DNA of 6,526 bases, from positions 1-6,526 of the forward strand of contig CALVAF010000138.1 in NCBI GenBank assembly GCA_944325475.1, written 5' to 3'. Source of the stretch: an uncultured Helicobacter sp. (lineage in GTDB: Bacteria > Campylobacterota > Campylobacteria > Campylobacterales > Helicobacteraceae). Each line of letters opens with the position of its first letter. Position 1 is the first letter of the stretch. Below the pieces are notes generated by a model. The model had not been told where the DNA came from. It made no database searches and saw only the letters and a list, made by a program, of their open reading frames with translations. A program made the position numbers and the translations under genes. This document shows, in pieces, positions 1-6,526 of the stretch.

Positions 1-29
1 TTTTCAAACCGATTAAAGAAAGGAGTATC

Positions 30-1031
30 ATGAGTTTTATTGAAACCATTAAAGAAAAAGCAAAAAAAAATTTGCAAACAATTGTCCTACCTGAAACAAA
101 CGACAAACGGACACTGGAAGCTGCCCACAAAATTTTAGAGGAAAAAATTGCTAATCTAATTTTATTAGGCGATGAAGTAGCCCTCAAAAAAGAAGCTGCA
201 CAGCACAATCTAAACTTAGAAGCAGCAACTTTCATCAATCCTACTTCCTGTGATGAACTCGAGGATTATGTAGAATTATTTGTCAAGCTAAGAGGGCATA
301 AGGGCTTAAGCGAAAAATCAGCTAGAACTCTGCTCGTGGAAAATCCGCTTTATTTTGGAGTGGCTTTGATAAAATCTGGAAAAGCCGATGGAATGGTAGC
401 GGGTGCAGCCAATTCTACCGCTGATGTTTTACGTCCAAGTTTGCAAATTTTGGGGACCAAAAAAGATTCCAAACTAGTCTCAGCTTTCTTTTTAATGGTA
501 GTCCCAAATTGCGATTATGGTCAAAAGGGTATTTTCATCTTTGCTGATAGCGGGTTGGTGCAGAATCCAAATGCTGAAGAACTCGCTTCTATTGCTATTG
601 ATTCTGCTAAAAGTTTTCAATCGCTTGTCGGTAAAGAACCCATTGTAGCAATGCTCTCTCATTCCACCAAAGGCAGCGCTAAACACCCAGATGTGGATAA
701 AGTCATAGAAGCCACCAAACTTGCTCAAAGTCTCGCCCCGCAAATCGCAATCGATGGAGAGTTTCAGCTAGATGCTGCTATCGTGCCAAGTGTAGGGAAA
801 TCTAAAGCTCCTGATAGCAAAATCGCAGGGTATGCCAATGTTTTAGTTTTCCCTGATTTAGATTCGGGAAATATCGGCTACAAACTCACACAAAGATTGG
901 CAAAGGCAGAGGCTTATGGACCCATCACACAAGGAATTGCTGCACCCGTTAATGACCTCTCACGCGGTTGCAGTAGTGATGATATTGTTGGGGTTGTCAC
1001 TATCACAGCCCTTCAAGCACAACAAAAATAG
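30..1031 (+). CDS. pta: Phosphate acetyltransferase (phosphotransacetylase), short single-domain form
   Basis: Cytoplasmic enzyme that interconverts acetyl-CoA plus phosphate with acetyl phosphate plus CoA, the first half of the Pta-AckA acetate pathway. At 333 residues it is the short catalytic-only type (PF01515), like Bacillus or Methanosarcina Pta, without the extra N-terminal domains of the roughly 700-residue E. coli form. Family landmarks are visible: IVLPE near residue 18, KADGMVAGAANSTADVLRP (118-136, with the conserved Arg135), and NDLSRGCSSDD (308-318), whose Ser311-Arg312 pair and following Asp match the active site of the Methanosarcina enzyme. The ATG at 30 follows GAAAGGAG (18-25) at four-base spacing, so the start is secure. 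ackA follows after nine bases, indicating one transcript. A run of nine A (62-70) lies in codons 11-14. The promoter lies outside the window. Confidence 0.96.
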   Translation: MSFIETIKEKAKKNLQTIVLPETNDKRTLEAAHKILEEKIANLILLGDEVALKKEAAQHNLNLEAATFINPTSCDELEDYVELFVKLRGHKGLSEKSARTLLVENPLYFGVALIKSGKADGMVAGAANSTADVLRPSLQILGTKKDSKLVSAFFLMVVPNCDYGQKGIFIFADSGLVQNPNAEELASIAIDSAKSFQSLVGKEPIVAMLSHSTKGSAKHPDVDKVIEATKLAQSLAPQIAIDGEFQLDAAIVPSVGKSKAPDSKIAGYANVLVFPDLDSGNIGYKLTQRLAKAEAYGPITQGIAAPVNDLSRGCSSDDIVGVVTITALQAQQK

Positions 1032-1034
1032 GAG
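1030..1034 (+). promoter_or_regulatory. Shine-Dalgarno site of ackA overlapping the pta stop codon
   Basis: AGGAG begins with the last two bases of the pta TAG stop (1029-1031) and lies six bases before the ackA ATG at 1041. A ribosome terminating on pta therefore sits over the ackA ribosome site. This fixes the ackA start and suggests, by inference, coupled translation of the two enzymes. Confidence 0.8.
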
Positions 1035-1040
1035 AAAATT

Positions 1041-2243
1041 ATGGATATTTTAGTAATTAACTGTGGGAGTTCCTCTCTCAAATACCAACTCATCAACGCT
1101 AATTCTGAAGCCGTTTTAGCTTCTGGAATCTGCGATAGAATCGGAATTAATGGTGGGCAATTTACTTATAAGCCACAAGGTGGAGAAAAATCCACACAAA
1201 ACATTGAAATGAAAGACCATGAAATTGCCATAAAGATTGTCTTAGATGCTTTAGTCAATCCAAAAAATGGAATCATCAATTCCCTCAATGAAATCAAAGC
1301 CATAGGACATAGAATCGTGCATGGTGGAGAGCATTTCACACATTCTGCTATCATCACTGATGAAGTCATTTCTCATATTGAAGAATGTGCTGACCTTGCC
1401 CCCTTACACAATCCTGCTCATCTGCTAGGAATCCGCGCTTGTCAATCTTTAATGCCTAATACTCCAATGGTTGCAGTATTTGACACTGCATTCCACCAAA
1501 CAATGCCTCCAAAAGCTTTCATCTATGGACTTCCTTATGAATATTACGAAAAATACAAAATCCGCCGCTATGGATTCCATGGCACTAGCCACAGCTATGT
1601 TTCCAAACGCACTGCGGAATTCCTTGGGATTCCACTTGAAAACTCCAAAATTATCACTTGCCACTTAGGGAATGGTTCTAGTATCTGTGCGGTTGAAAAT
1701 GGCAAAAGCATTGACACAAGTATGGGATTAACACCGCTTGAAGGTTTAGTTATGGGGACAAGAAGTGGGGATATTGACCCAGCAGTCATCGACTATATCG
1801 CCCAAAAAGAAAATTTAAGCACTAAAGAAATTATGAATATTTTAAATAAAAAATCTGGGGTGCTTGGAATTTCTGGACTTTCAAGTGATTTTAGAGACTT
1901 GTTAGATGCCGATGAAAGAGGGGATTTAAAAGCACGTTTTGCCAGAGAAGTTTTTGCCTATCGTGTAGCAAAATACATCGGCTCTTACACTGCCGCACTT
2001 ACCGGCGTCAATGCGATTGCATTCTGTGCTGGAGTGGGTGAAAATGCAAAATTCATTCGTGGCAAAATCGTCTCCCATTTACAATTTTTAGGAATCACTC
2101 TAGATGAAAAAGCAAATCTTCAAACTATCGGGGTTGAAGGCATTATCTCCACACCTGATTCTGAGGTGAAAGTCTGTGTGATTCCAACCAATGAAGAATT
2201 AATGATAGCAAGAGACACTAAGGATCTTGTCTCTAAACTATAA
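1041..2243 (+). CDS. ackA: Acetate kinase
   Basis: Cytoplasmic kinase that converts acetyl phosphate plus ADP to acetate plus ATP, and the reverse during acetate activation; partner of the upstream pta. Its 400 residues are the usual family length. Both acetokinase signatures are present: VINCGSSSLKY (5-15) and YGFHGTSHSYVSK (177-189). Residues known to act in the Methanosarcina enzyme are found at nearly identical positions: Asn7, Arg91 (GHRIVHGGE), Asp148 (VAVFDTAFH), His180, Arg241 (MGTRSGDIDP) and Glu385 (TNEELMIARD). The HLGNGSS nucleotide-binding motif starts at His208, and AFCAGVGENA (327-336) is the usual C-terminal ATPase-fold element. The start is supported by AGGAG six bases upstream. 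The gene ends in TAA just before a hairpin shared with the converging gene. Nothing appears truncated or altered. Confidence 0.97.
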   Translation: MDILVINCGSSSLKYQLINANSEAVLASGICDRIGINGGQFTYKPQGGEKSTQNIEMKDHEIAIKIVLDALVNPKNGIINSLNEIKAIGHRIVHGGEHFTHSAIITDEVISHIEECADLAPLHNPAHLLGIRACQSLMPNTPMVAVFDTAFHQTMPPKAFIYGLPYEYYEKYKIRRYGFHGTSHSYVSKRTAEFLGIPLENSKIITCHLGNGSSICAVENGKSIDTSMGLTPLEGLVMGTRSGDIDPAVIDYIAQKENLSTKEIMNILNKKSGVLGISGLSSDFRDLLDADERGDLKARFAREVFAYRVAKYIGSYTAALTGVNAIAFCAGVGENAKFIRGKIVSHLQFLGITLDEKANLQTIGVEGIISTPDSEVKVCVIPTNEELMIARDTKDLVSKL

Positions 2244-2246
2244 TTT

Positions 2247-2268
2247 TAAGCCCTCTTTTAAGGGCTTA
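2247..2268. terminator. Hairpin between convergent genes, likely bidirectional terminator
   Basis: TAAGCCCT (2247-2254) and AGGGCTTA (2261-2268) form a perfect 8-bp stem with a six-base loop. It begins four bases after the ackA stop, and its right arm includes the stop codon (2266-2268) of the gene on the minus strand. A symmetrical stem between converging genes is typical of a shared terminator. The T-tracts that would make it a strong intrinsic terminator are weak on both sides: CTTCAT after the stem on plus, AAATTATAG on minus. Termination in either direction may therefore be partial. Confidence 0.7.
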
Positions 2269-3405
2269 CTTCATAAAGTTCAACCAAAAATCTGCAAAAA
2301 CATAATAAGATAAAATAAATCCCAATGGAAGATTAATAGCCATCCCTATACTAAAGGCTAAAAAAGGTTTATACCCAACAGATATAATTTCTTTAAAACG
2401 TGTGCTTAACCCAATGCAAAGAAAAGTCCAGGTAAATACCCAATTTCTAAGCGTTTTTAGGATTCCAAGCACTTCGCTATTAAAAACTTTTTTAGAATCT
2501 TCTGCCAATCCTAAAGTCAGAACACTAATAATCAAAGAAGCCACAATAAACCCTATGATAAATTTAGGGAATCTCTCCCAAATCACTCTAGAATTTACCT
2601 GTGCTTTATCCTCACTTTTGTGCCATACTGCAATGGATAAAAATGCTACAAGCACTGCCCATACACCTACAAACATATCACGCCCAATAACTTTAATCAA
2701 CGTAAAAGCAGCAATAGCCCTCTCATCTCCCATAGATTGTGCAGCTGCCAACCCAGCTGCATCAGCAAACTCTGAAGTCCCTATCCAAGCCCCTGCAATT
2801 CCCGCATCCAATCCCAATAACTTACACACAAAGGGCAAAATAATTACCATAATAACTGCCCAAAACACCACAATACTAATAGTTACGCCAACATGCTCTT
2901 TTTTAGCATTAGAAGCATTTCCAATGACAATGGCAGCACTCACTCCACAAATAGAACCTCCAGCCCCCAAAGTCGCTCCAAATGGTTCTTCTAACTTAAA
3001 AAGTTTTGTTGCCACAAAATAAATCGTAAAAAAAGTAATTATTGTAATAATACATGCTTGTAAAATCGCTATGCCTCCAGCACTTACAAGTAAGGTAAGT
3101 GGCAAAGTTGCACCCATTAGCACTATCCCTATTTTGACATAAAACTCAGTCATTAGCGATTGAGAAAACCACAAGGACAATTTAGAAAAATTACTAATTA
3201 GTAATCCAATCACCAAAGCAACCAATGGGGTTTCTAACTGGTATTCTTTTGCGATACTATGAGCTGCAATCAAAAAAACCAAAAGACTTAAAAGATAGAT
3301 AATGCAAAAGCTCACTAAAAAATCTTTAAGTTTTTTACCTGTAAAAAATGCCACCGCCATAAACCATAATCCAAAAAAGACAAACAAAGCTACAAATTCC
3401 ACCAA
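2266..3405 (-). CDS. YeiH/UPF0324-family putative sulfate/sulfite exporter; N-terminally shortened remnant of a frameshifted gene
   Basis: Polytopic inner-membrane protein resembling the putative sulfate exporter family (PF03601, YeiH-like). Hydrophobic segments are near residues 4-21, 29-48, 57-72, 90-108, 113-133, 175-197, 245-261, 282-300, 322-335 and 347-371. Family-like small-residue motifs are LGAGGSICGVSAAI (146-159) and WIGTSEFADAAGLAAAQS (207-224). The open frame has no ATG; its first possible start is TTG at 3405, directly followed by GTG. AAGG (3411-3414) lies five bases before the TTG and eight before the GTG, so internal initiation is possible. However, the coding signal extends upstream in another frame, giving about 436 residues if repaired, so this frame probably lacks the original first transmembrane segment. 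It lies downstream of reductase and siroheme synthase genes, which fits a sulfur-oxyanion role. Family assignment is fairly sure; the substrate is inferred. Confidence 0.82.
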   Translation of the reverse strand: MVEFVALFVFFGLWFMAVAFFTGKKLKDFLVSFCIIYLLSLLVFLIAAHSIAKEYQLETPLVALVIGLLISNFSKLSLWFSQSLMTEFYVKIGIVLMGATLPLTLLVSAGGIAILQACIITIITFFTIYFVATKLFKLEEPFGATLGAGGSICGVSAAIVIGNASNAKKEHVGVTISIVVFWAVIMVIILPFVCKLLGLDAGIAGAWIGTSEFADAAGLAAAQSMGDERAIAAFTLIKVIGRDMFVGVWAVLVAFLSIAVWHKSEDKAQVNSRVIWERFPKFIIGFIVASLIISVLTLGLAEDSKKVFNSEVLGILKTLRNWVFTWTFLCIGLSTRFKEIISVGYKPFLAFSIGMAINLPLGFILSYYVFADFWLNFMK

Positions 3406-3577
3406 TCTTACCTTAGAAAATGAGGCTATGATATCAAATCCACATCCAAAATCCCAGTTTTAACGACAAAATTTTAACCATATCAAAGCTATCAAAATAC
3501 CAAAAAACACTCACTCCAATAACAAGAAATAATCCAATAAGATTAGCCCAAACATCTTCTTTTGCAAGAATTTTTAT
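3406..3577 (-). pseudogene. Detached 5' part of the YeiH-type gene: lost start codon and frameshift
   Basis: Reading leftward from 3577, one frame gives 47 sense codons up to TGA (3436-3434). The peptide starts (I)KILAKEDVWANLIGLF, continues as a clear transmembrane segment and then SFDMVKILSLK. This looks like the N-terminus of larger YeiH-family proteins. The downstream frame opens only after a TAA at 3462-3460, reads NWDFGCGFDIIASFSKVR and runs straight into the 379-residue frame below. The shift must therefore lie between about 3437 and 3463. Removing one A from the AAAA run (3458-3461 on the complement) joins both parts into about 436 residues. The first codon is ATA, with an in-frame TAA two codons before it, so no ordinary start exists nearby. 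Two lesions in one short stretch point to decay, though sequencing error is not excluded. Confidence 0.68.
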
Positions 3578-3582
3578 ATTTT

Positions 3583-3588
3583 ATCCTT
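3583..3588 (-). promoter_or_regulatory. Orphan Shine-Dalgarno site in front of an ATA codon
   Basis: AAGGAT on the minus strand (3588-3583) has ideal spacing (six bases after AAGGA) to the ATA at 3577-3575, which opens the detached N-terminal frame of the YeiH-type gene. It lies just after the cysG stop codon (3600-3598). Its position implies the ancestral start was ATG here and became ATA by a G-to-A change. Confidence 0.6.
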
Positions 3589-3597
3589 ATATTTCAT

Positions 3598-4896
3598 TTA
3601 TGTTAGAAAGATTCTTTGCCCCCTATATGGCATACCAAAACTCTTTGCAACTGCATCCCCTAATATCAAAATTGCTGGTTTTTCGCACATTTTAGCCATT
3701 TCTTCTAATTTCCCCAATGTCCCAATAACACTTTTTTGTTCTGGCATATCCACCTTAGACACAAAGGCTGCTGGAATCTCCATTTTAATCCCCATTTCTT
3801 TAGCACTCTCTGTAATTTTTGCAGCAAAACTATAAGCCATCATCACAATAAGCGTGTAAGAATGATTACGCAAAATCTCAAGCCACTGTGCATTAAAAAG
3901 ATTCTCTTTTAAATGCGCTGAAACAATTGCGATTCCAGAACTAACTCCTCTTAATGTTGGGACAATCCCACTGCTTAATGCACCATTAAGTGAAGAACTA
4001 ATACCCCCAATAACTTCCACTTCTACCTCATGTCTTCTCAAAAACTCTACTTCCTCATAAATACGTCCAAAAACCGCAGGATCTCCACCTTTTAATCGCC
4101 CAACACACTTGCCCTCTTTTGCTAAATGCAGCATTAAATTATTAATTTCCTCTTGTAAGAAATTGTGTTTGCCTTTTTGTTTCCCCACATCAATACATTC
4201 TATTCCCATTCTTTCTAGCAATTCAACAATTTCCTTACCCACTAAATTATCCACTAATGCCACTTCAATCCATTCTAAAGCTTCTAAAGCCCTTAAAGTG
4301 AGATTATCTAGCTTACAAGGACCACAACCAACAATCACAACCTTACCTAAAACTTCTTTTGTCTGTTTATAAATCTCTTGTTGTTGCTGTTTGTTTGGTT
4401 TATTATTTTTTCTTTGAATCTTTAATTTTTGTGCAAAATCAGCAATATTTCTTGGCAACAATCTAGCAATTTTATCACGAATTGTTTGTGAAACAATAGG
4501 ACTTGCACCATTACTACTCACCATTACATTCACATTACCATAATGCGCTAAGGCTCCAAAATAAAAATCGCACCAATGTGGCTTATCCACCACATTTAAA
4601 AGAAACCCGCATTTTTTCTTATGTTGCCATAAAAATTCCGCACACAAATCCTTTCCACTTGCACAAATAATAACCTCAAATTGTTGCAAAAATGTGAAAT
4701 CCTTTTTTAAAATATCTGCCCTAATGACATTAATATCTACAAAATACTCATCAGCAATCTCTTTAGCAATCACTGTAATATCCCAGCAAAATTGCGATAA
4801 AATGCGATGTTTTTGTTTTGCAATTTTACCTGCCCCAACAATCAGTGTCTTTTTAGGAGTTAATGCCAAGGGCAAAGTATATTCTACTTTTTCCAT
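3598..4896 (-). CDS. cysG: Siroheme synthase: fused precorrin-2 dehydrogenase/ferrochelatase and uroporphyrinogen-III C-methyltransferase
   Basis: Makes siroheme from uroporphyrinogen III by two SAM-dependent methylations, NAD-dependent oxidation and iron insertion. The N-terminal half (about 1-155) is Met8/CysG-B-like: Rossmann LIVGAGKIAKQK (18-29), NVVDKPHWCDF (101-111) with Asp104, and VSSNGASP (126-133) with Ser128, both at the E. coli CysG positions. A charged, Gln-rich linker (about 160-182) leads to a SUMT/CobA domain (about 185-420). It retains Pro193, Asp216 (VDNLV), Lys239 (DVGKQKG), RLKGGDP (267-273) and Met353. Two usually strict motifs differ: GPGD reads GPCK (192-195) and PGIT reads GGIS (297-300). 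Its 432 residues are slightly below the roughly 457 of E. coli CysG. The gene starts six bases after the reductase stop, so it is in the same operon and supplies that enzyme's cofactor. Methyltransferase activity is inferred, given the altered motifs. Confidence 0.92.
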   Translation of the reverse strand: MEKVEYTLPLALTPKKTLIVGAGKIAKQKHRILSQFCWDITVIAKEIADEYFVDINVIRADILKKDFTFLQQFEVIICASGKDLCAEFLWQHKKKCGFLLNVVDKPHWCDFYFGALAHYGNVNVMVSSNGASPIVSQTIRDKIARLLPRNIADFAQKLKIQRKNNKPNKQQQQEIYKQTKEVLGKVVIVGCGPCKLDNLTLRALEALEWIEVALVDNLVGKEIVELLERMGIECIDVGKQKGKHNFLQEEINNLMLHLAKEGKCVGRLKGGDPAVFGRIYEEVEFLRRHEVEVEVIGGISSSLNGALSSGIVPTLRGVSSGIAIVSAHLKENLFNAQWLEILRNHSYTLIVMMAYSFAAKITESAKEMGIKMEIPAAFVSKVDMPEQKSVIGTLGKLEEMAKMCEKPAILILGDAVAKSFGMPYRGQRIFLT

Positions 4897-4902
4897 AGGT
4901 CT

Positions 4903-6526
4903 TTAATTCTCCTCTCCTATGCCATTTTTCTTTAGTGAATCCCTAAAAAGCTCCTCACTACTCCAATCATAATAAGCCCTTGGCTCCACCTCAAAAGTTG
5001 GGACTTTTTCATAATTTTTAGCAATGCTTATGATTTTTTCCTCCCCTCCATTATCCACCCAATTTTCAAAGACTAAAAATTCTTGTTTTTTTTCAATAAA
5101 ATTTTTTAGGACTTCATAGACAAATTGCGGCAAATAAAAAGCTGCCACAGAGGCAATTTTTTTAGCAAATCTTGTTTTTCCCTCACCAATAACACCTCCA
5201 ACCACTACATTATACGCAGGGTATGGGACATCCTCACACCGCATAATCCTGCCAAAAAAACCTAAATTAGCACTCAAATGATTCCCGCAAGAATTAGGGC
5301 AGCCTGATAGATGAATCCTAAAATCTTGCAAAATATCCAAATCTATTTTTTGAGCAATCAAAAATTCCTCAATTGCTTTAATTGCCCCTCTAGGTCGTGC
5401 GATTCCTAACTGACAAGTCGCTGCACCCGTACATGCTACCATATCCCCAAAAATCGTTGCTTCTTTGCTCTGATTTGAAAACTCCAAAACAATGGGGTAA
5501 ATATTTAAGACCTCTTTAGCTTCTACATTAGTTAAAAGCAAATTTTGGTTATTTAAAAAATGGATTTTATGTAAGGATTTTTCTTGTAAGACTTGAGCTA
5601 ACTTCTTAGCGCTCTTTGATGGAATGTCTCCAAGCTCCAAAGGTATCTTAATGGTAAAATATCCCTCTTGTTTTTGTGGTTTAACGAAGCGATTCCACCA
5701 TTTTTCTTGATTTTCATCATCAAACTTCACCTTCTTATTTTCCACATTAGGATAGACATCATCATCCCCAATCTCTATTTTCCAATCTTGACTTTCTCTA
5801 ACTCTCTGAATCTCTGCTTCTACTAATTCTAAAAATCTCTCAATCCCAATTTTCTCAACCAAAAATCGCAACCTTGCAGAATGCTTATTTTCCCTATTCC
5901 CATGCTGATTAAACACTTGTTTAATGGCTTGTGTATATAAAAACACTTCATTATCAGGCAAAAAATCCAGCACTTTTGTCCCCAAACGACTTTTTGCCCC
6001 CATACCCCCACCAATATAAACAATAAATCCTTTTTTACCATCTTTTAAGGTAGCAATAAATCCAACATCAGTGATTGTAGCCATTGCTCTATCGGCATTT
6101 GAGCTAGAAAAGGCAATTTTAAATTTACGTGGCAACCCAAAAGAATCTTTTAAACCCAGCATTTTTGTAGTGAGGGCATTTGCATAAGGTGCCACATCAA
6201 AAACATCATCTAAAGCCACTCCAGAATATGCATCACAAGCAATATTTCTTACGGTATTGCCACCCCCTCCTCTACCACTTAATCCAATATTGTGTAATTG
6301 ACTTGTAACTTCTAACAAATTTTCAAAAGTAACATAATGCAGCTGAACCCCGCCTCTTGTAGTAATATGCAAACGGCTATTAGCGTATTTTTCTGATAAC
6401 TCTGCAAGAATCAAAAGTTGGTTTGGACTAATAGAGGCAGCATGAGTCTTAATACGCACCATATAGGTATTTCTTTCTCTTTGCTCATAAATGCCATAAG
6501 GAACACGAATCCCCTTAAATTTCTCA
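4903..6526 (-). CDS. Siroheme/4Fe-4S nitrite/sulfite reductase hemoprotein, probably sulfite reductase (5' end beyond the window)
   Basis: Catalyses six-electron reduction of sulfite to sulfide, or nitrite to ammonia, in the cytoplasm. The first ATG inside the window (6462) is not the start: the frame stays open to the edge and reads KFKGIRVPYGIYEQRERNTY just before it, typical of this family's N-terminus. About 540 residues are visible. Counting from the Met at 6462, TTRGGVQLH holds Arg36, NTVRN holds Arg72 and LPRKFK holds Lys113 and Lys115. These match the four anion-binding residues of E. coli sulfite reductase (Arg83, Arg153, Lys215, Lys217). Cys344, Cys350, Cys388 and Cys392 (C-x5-C and C-x3-C) bind the 4Fe-4S cluster, the last bridging to siroheme. 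Nitrite reductases usually have Asn at the second Lys, so sulfite is preferred. Siroheme synthase follows directly. The electron donor is not visible. Confidence 0.93.
   Translation of the reverse strand, partial: EKFKGIRVPYGIYEQRERNTYMVRIKTHAASISPNQLLILAELSEKYANSRLHITTRGGVQLHYVTFENLLEVTSQLHNIGLSGRGGGGNTVRNIACDAYSGVALDDVFDVAPYANALTTKMLGLKDSFGLPRKFKIAFSSSNADRAMATITDVGFIATLKDGKKGFIVYIGGGMGAKSRLGTKVLDFLPDNEVFLYTQAIKQVFNQHGNRENKHSARLRFLVEKIGIERFLELVEAEIQRVRESQDWKIEIGDDDVYPNVENKKVKFDDENQEKWWNRFVKPQKQEGYFTIKIPLELGDIPSKSAKKLAQVLQEKSLHKIHFLNNQNLLLTNVEAKEVLNIYPIVLEFSNQSKEATIFGDMVACTGAATCQLGIARPRGAIKAIEEFLIAQKIDLDILQDFRIHLSGCPNSCGNHLSANLGFFGRIMRCEDVPYPAYNVVVGGVIGEGKTRFAKKIASVAAFYLPQFVYEVLKNFIEKKQEFLVFENWVDNGGEEKIISIAKNYEKVPTFEVEPRAYYDWSSEELFRDSLKKNGIGEEN
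4909..4917 (-). promoter_or_regulatory. Shine-Dalgarno region of cysG inside the reductase 3' end
   Basis: The last codons of the reductase gene (Gly-Glu-Glu-Asn, then TAA) contain two overlapping GGAG-type sites on the minus strand, at 4917-4914 and 4912-4909. The nearer one is twelve bases from the cysG ATG at 4896, which is longer than usual. No better start lies closer, because the frame begins only at this ATG. Initiation may therefore depend on ribosomes terminating on the reductase, which is an inference. Confidence 0.55.

Noticed and set aside
1449..1789. Several 64-71 codon frames on both strands within ackA
   Set aside because: All lie inside the well-supported acetate kinase frame, lack ribosome sites and show no domain features.
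2402..3022. 206-codon plus-strand open frame opposite the YeiH-type gene
   Set aside because: It is the antisense shadow of a membrane protein gene; it is low in complexity (rich in Thr, Ala, Pro, Asn, Ile), has no recognisable domain, and the opposite strand has clear family motifs.
3502..3507. Six-T tract (minus strand) as the site of the transporter frameshift
   Set aside because: Shifting frame here would run into the TAA at 3462-3460, so it cannot join the two halves; the shift must be downstream of that stop.
3574..3597. Seven-codon frame MKYKDKI starting directly after the cysG stop
   Set aside because: It overlaps the Shine-Dalgarno site of the next frame, has no ribosome site suited to its own start, and is short enough to occur by chance in AT-rich DNA.
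6460..6462. ATG at 6462 as the start of the reductase
   Set aside because: The frame continues without a stop to the window edge and the 21 extra codons carry the family-typical KGIRVPYGIYEQR stretch; no Shine-Dalgarno site is properly placed before this ATG.

Overview
This is an AT-rich, gene-dense bacterial window holding two convergent gene blocks. Purine-rich Shine-Dalgarno sites, short or absent intergenic gaps and overall protein character suggest a Campylobacterota bacterium, most likely an intestinal Helicobacter-type species. This placement is by eye and rests on no database search. No tRNA, rRNA, CRISPR array, insertion sequence or phage gene is visible.

Left block (30..2243, plus strand): pta and ackA form the classic phosphotransacetylase-acetate kinase pair. 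It interconverts acetyl-CoA and acetate through acetyl phosphate, with ATP gained or spent. Both proteins look complete and carry their catalytic residues. The ackA ribosome site starts inside the pta stop codon. A 9-A run lies very early in pta.

Middle: a perfect 8-bp hairpin (2247..2268) sits between the converging blocks and contains the stop codon of the gene on the other strand. It probably ends both transcripts.

Right block (6526..2266, minus strand): three genes run leftward in the order sulfite/nitrite reductase hemoprotein (cut by the right edge), siroheme synthase (cysG-like, fusing both halves) and a YeiH-type membrane protein of the putative sulfate/sulfite exporter family (UPF0324/PF03601). 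The set is coherent: CysG makes siroheme, the reductase uses siroheme and a 4Fe-4S cluster to reduce sulfite (its Lys-x-Lys active-site pair favours sulfite over nitrite), and the transporter may move surplus sulfur oxyanion.

The most notable observation is that the transporter gene looks broken at its 5' end. About 170 bases upstream of the open frame still read as its first transmembrane segment, but a one-base frameshift separates the two parts. The codon placed correctly behind a good Shine-Dalgarno site is ATA instead of a normal start. The gene is either a young pseudogene or now makes an N-terminally shortened protein from an internal TTG/GTG. I see no clearly novel system here; the rest is core metabolism with some family-level sequence oddities.
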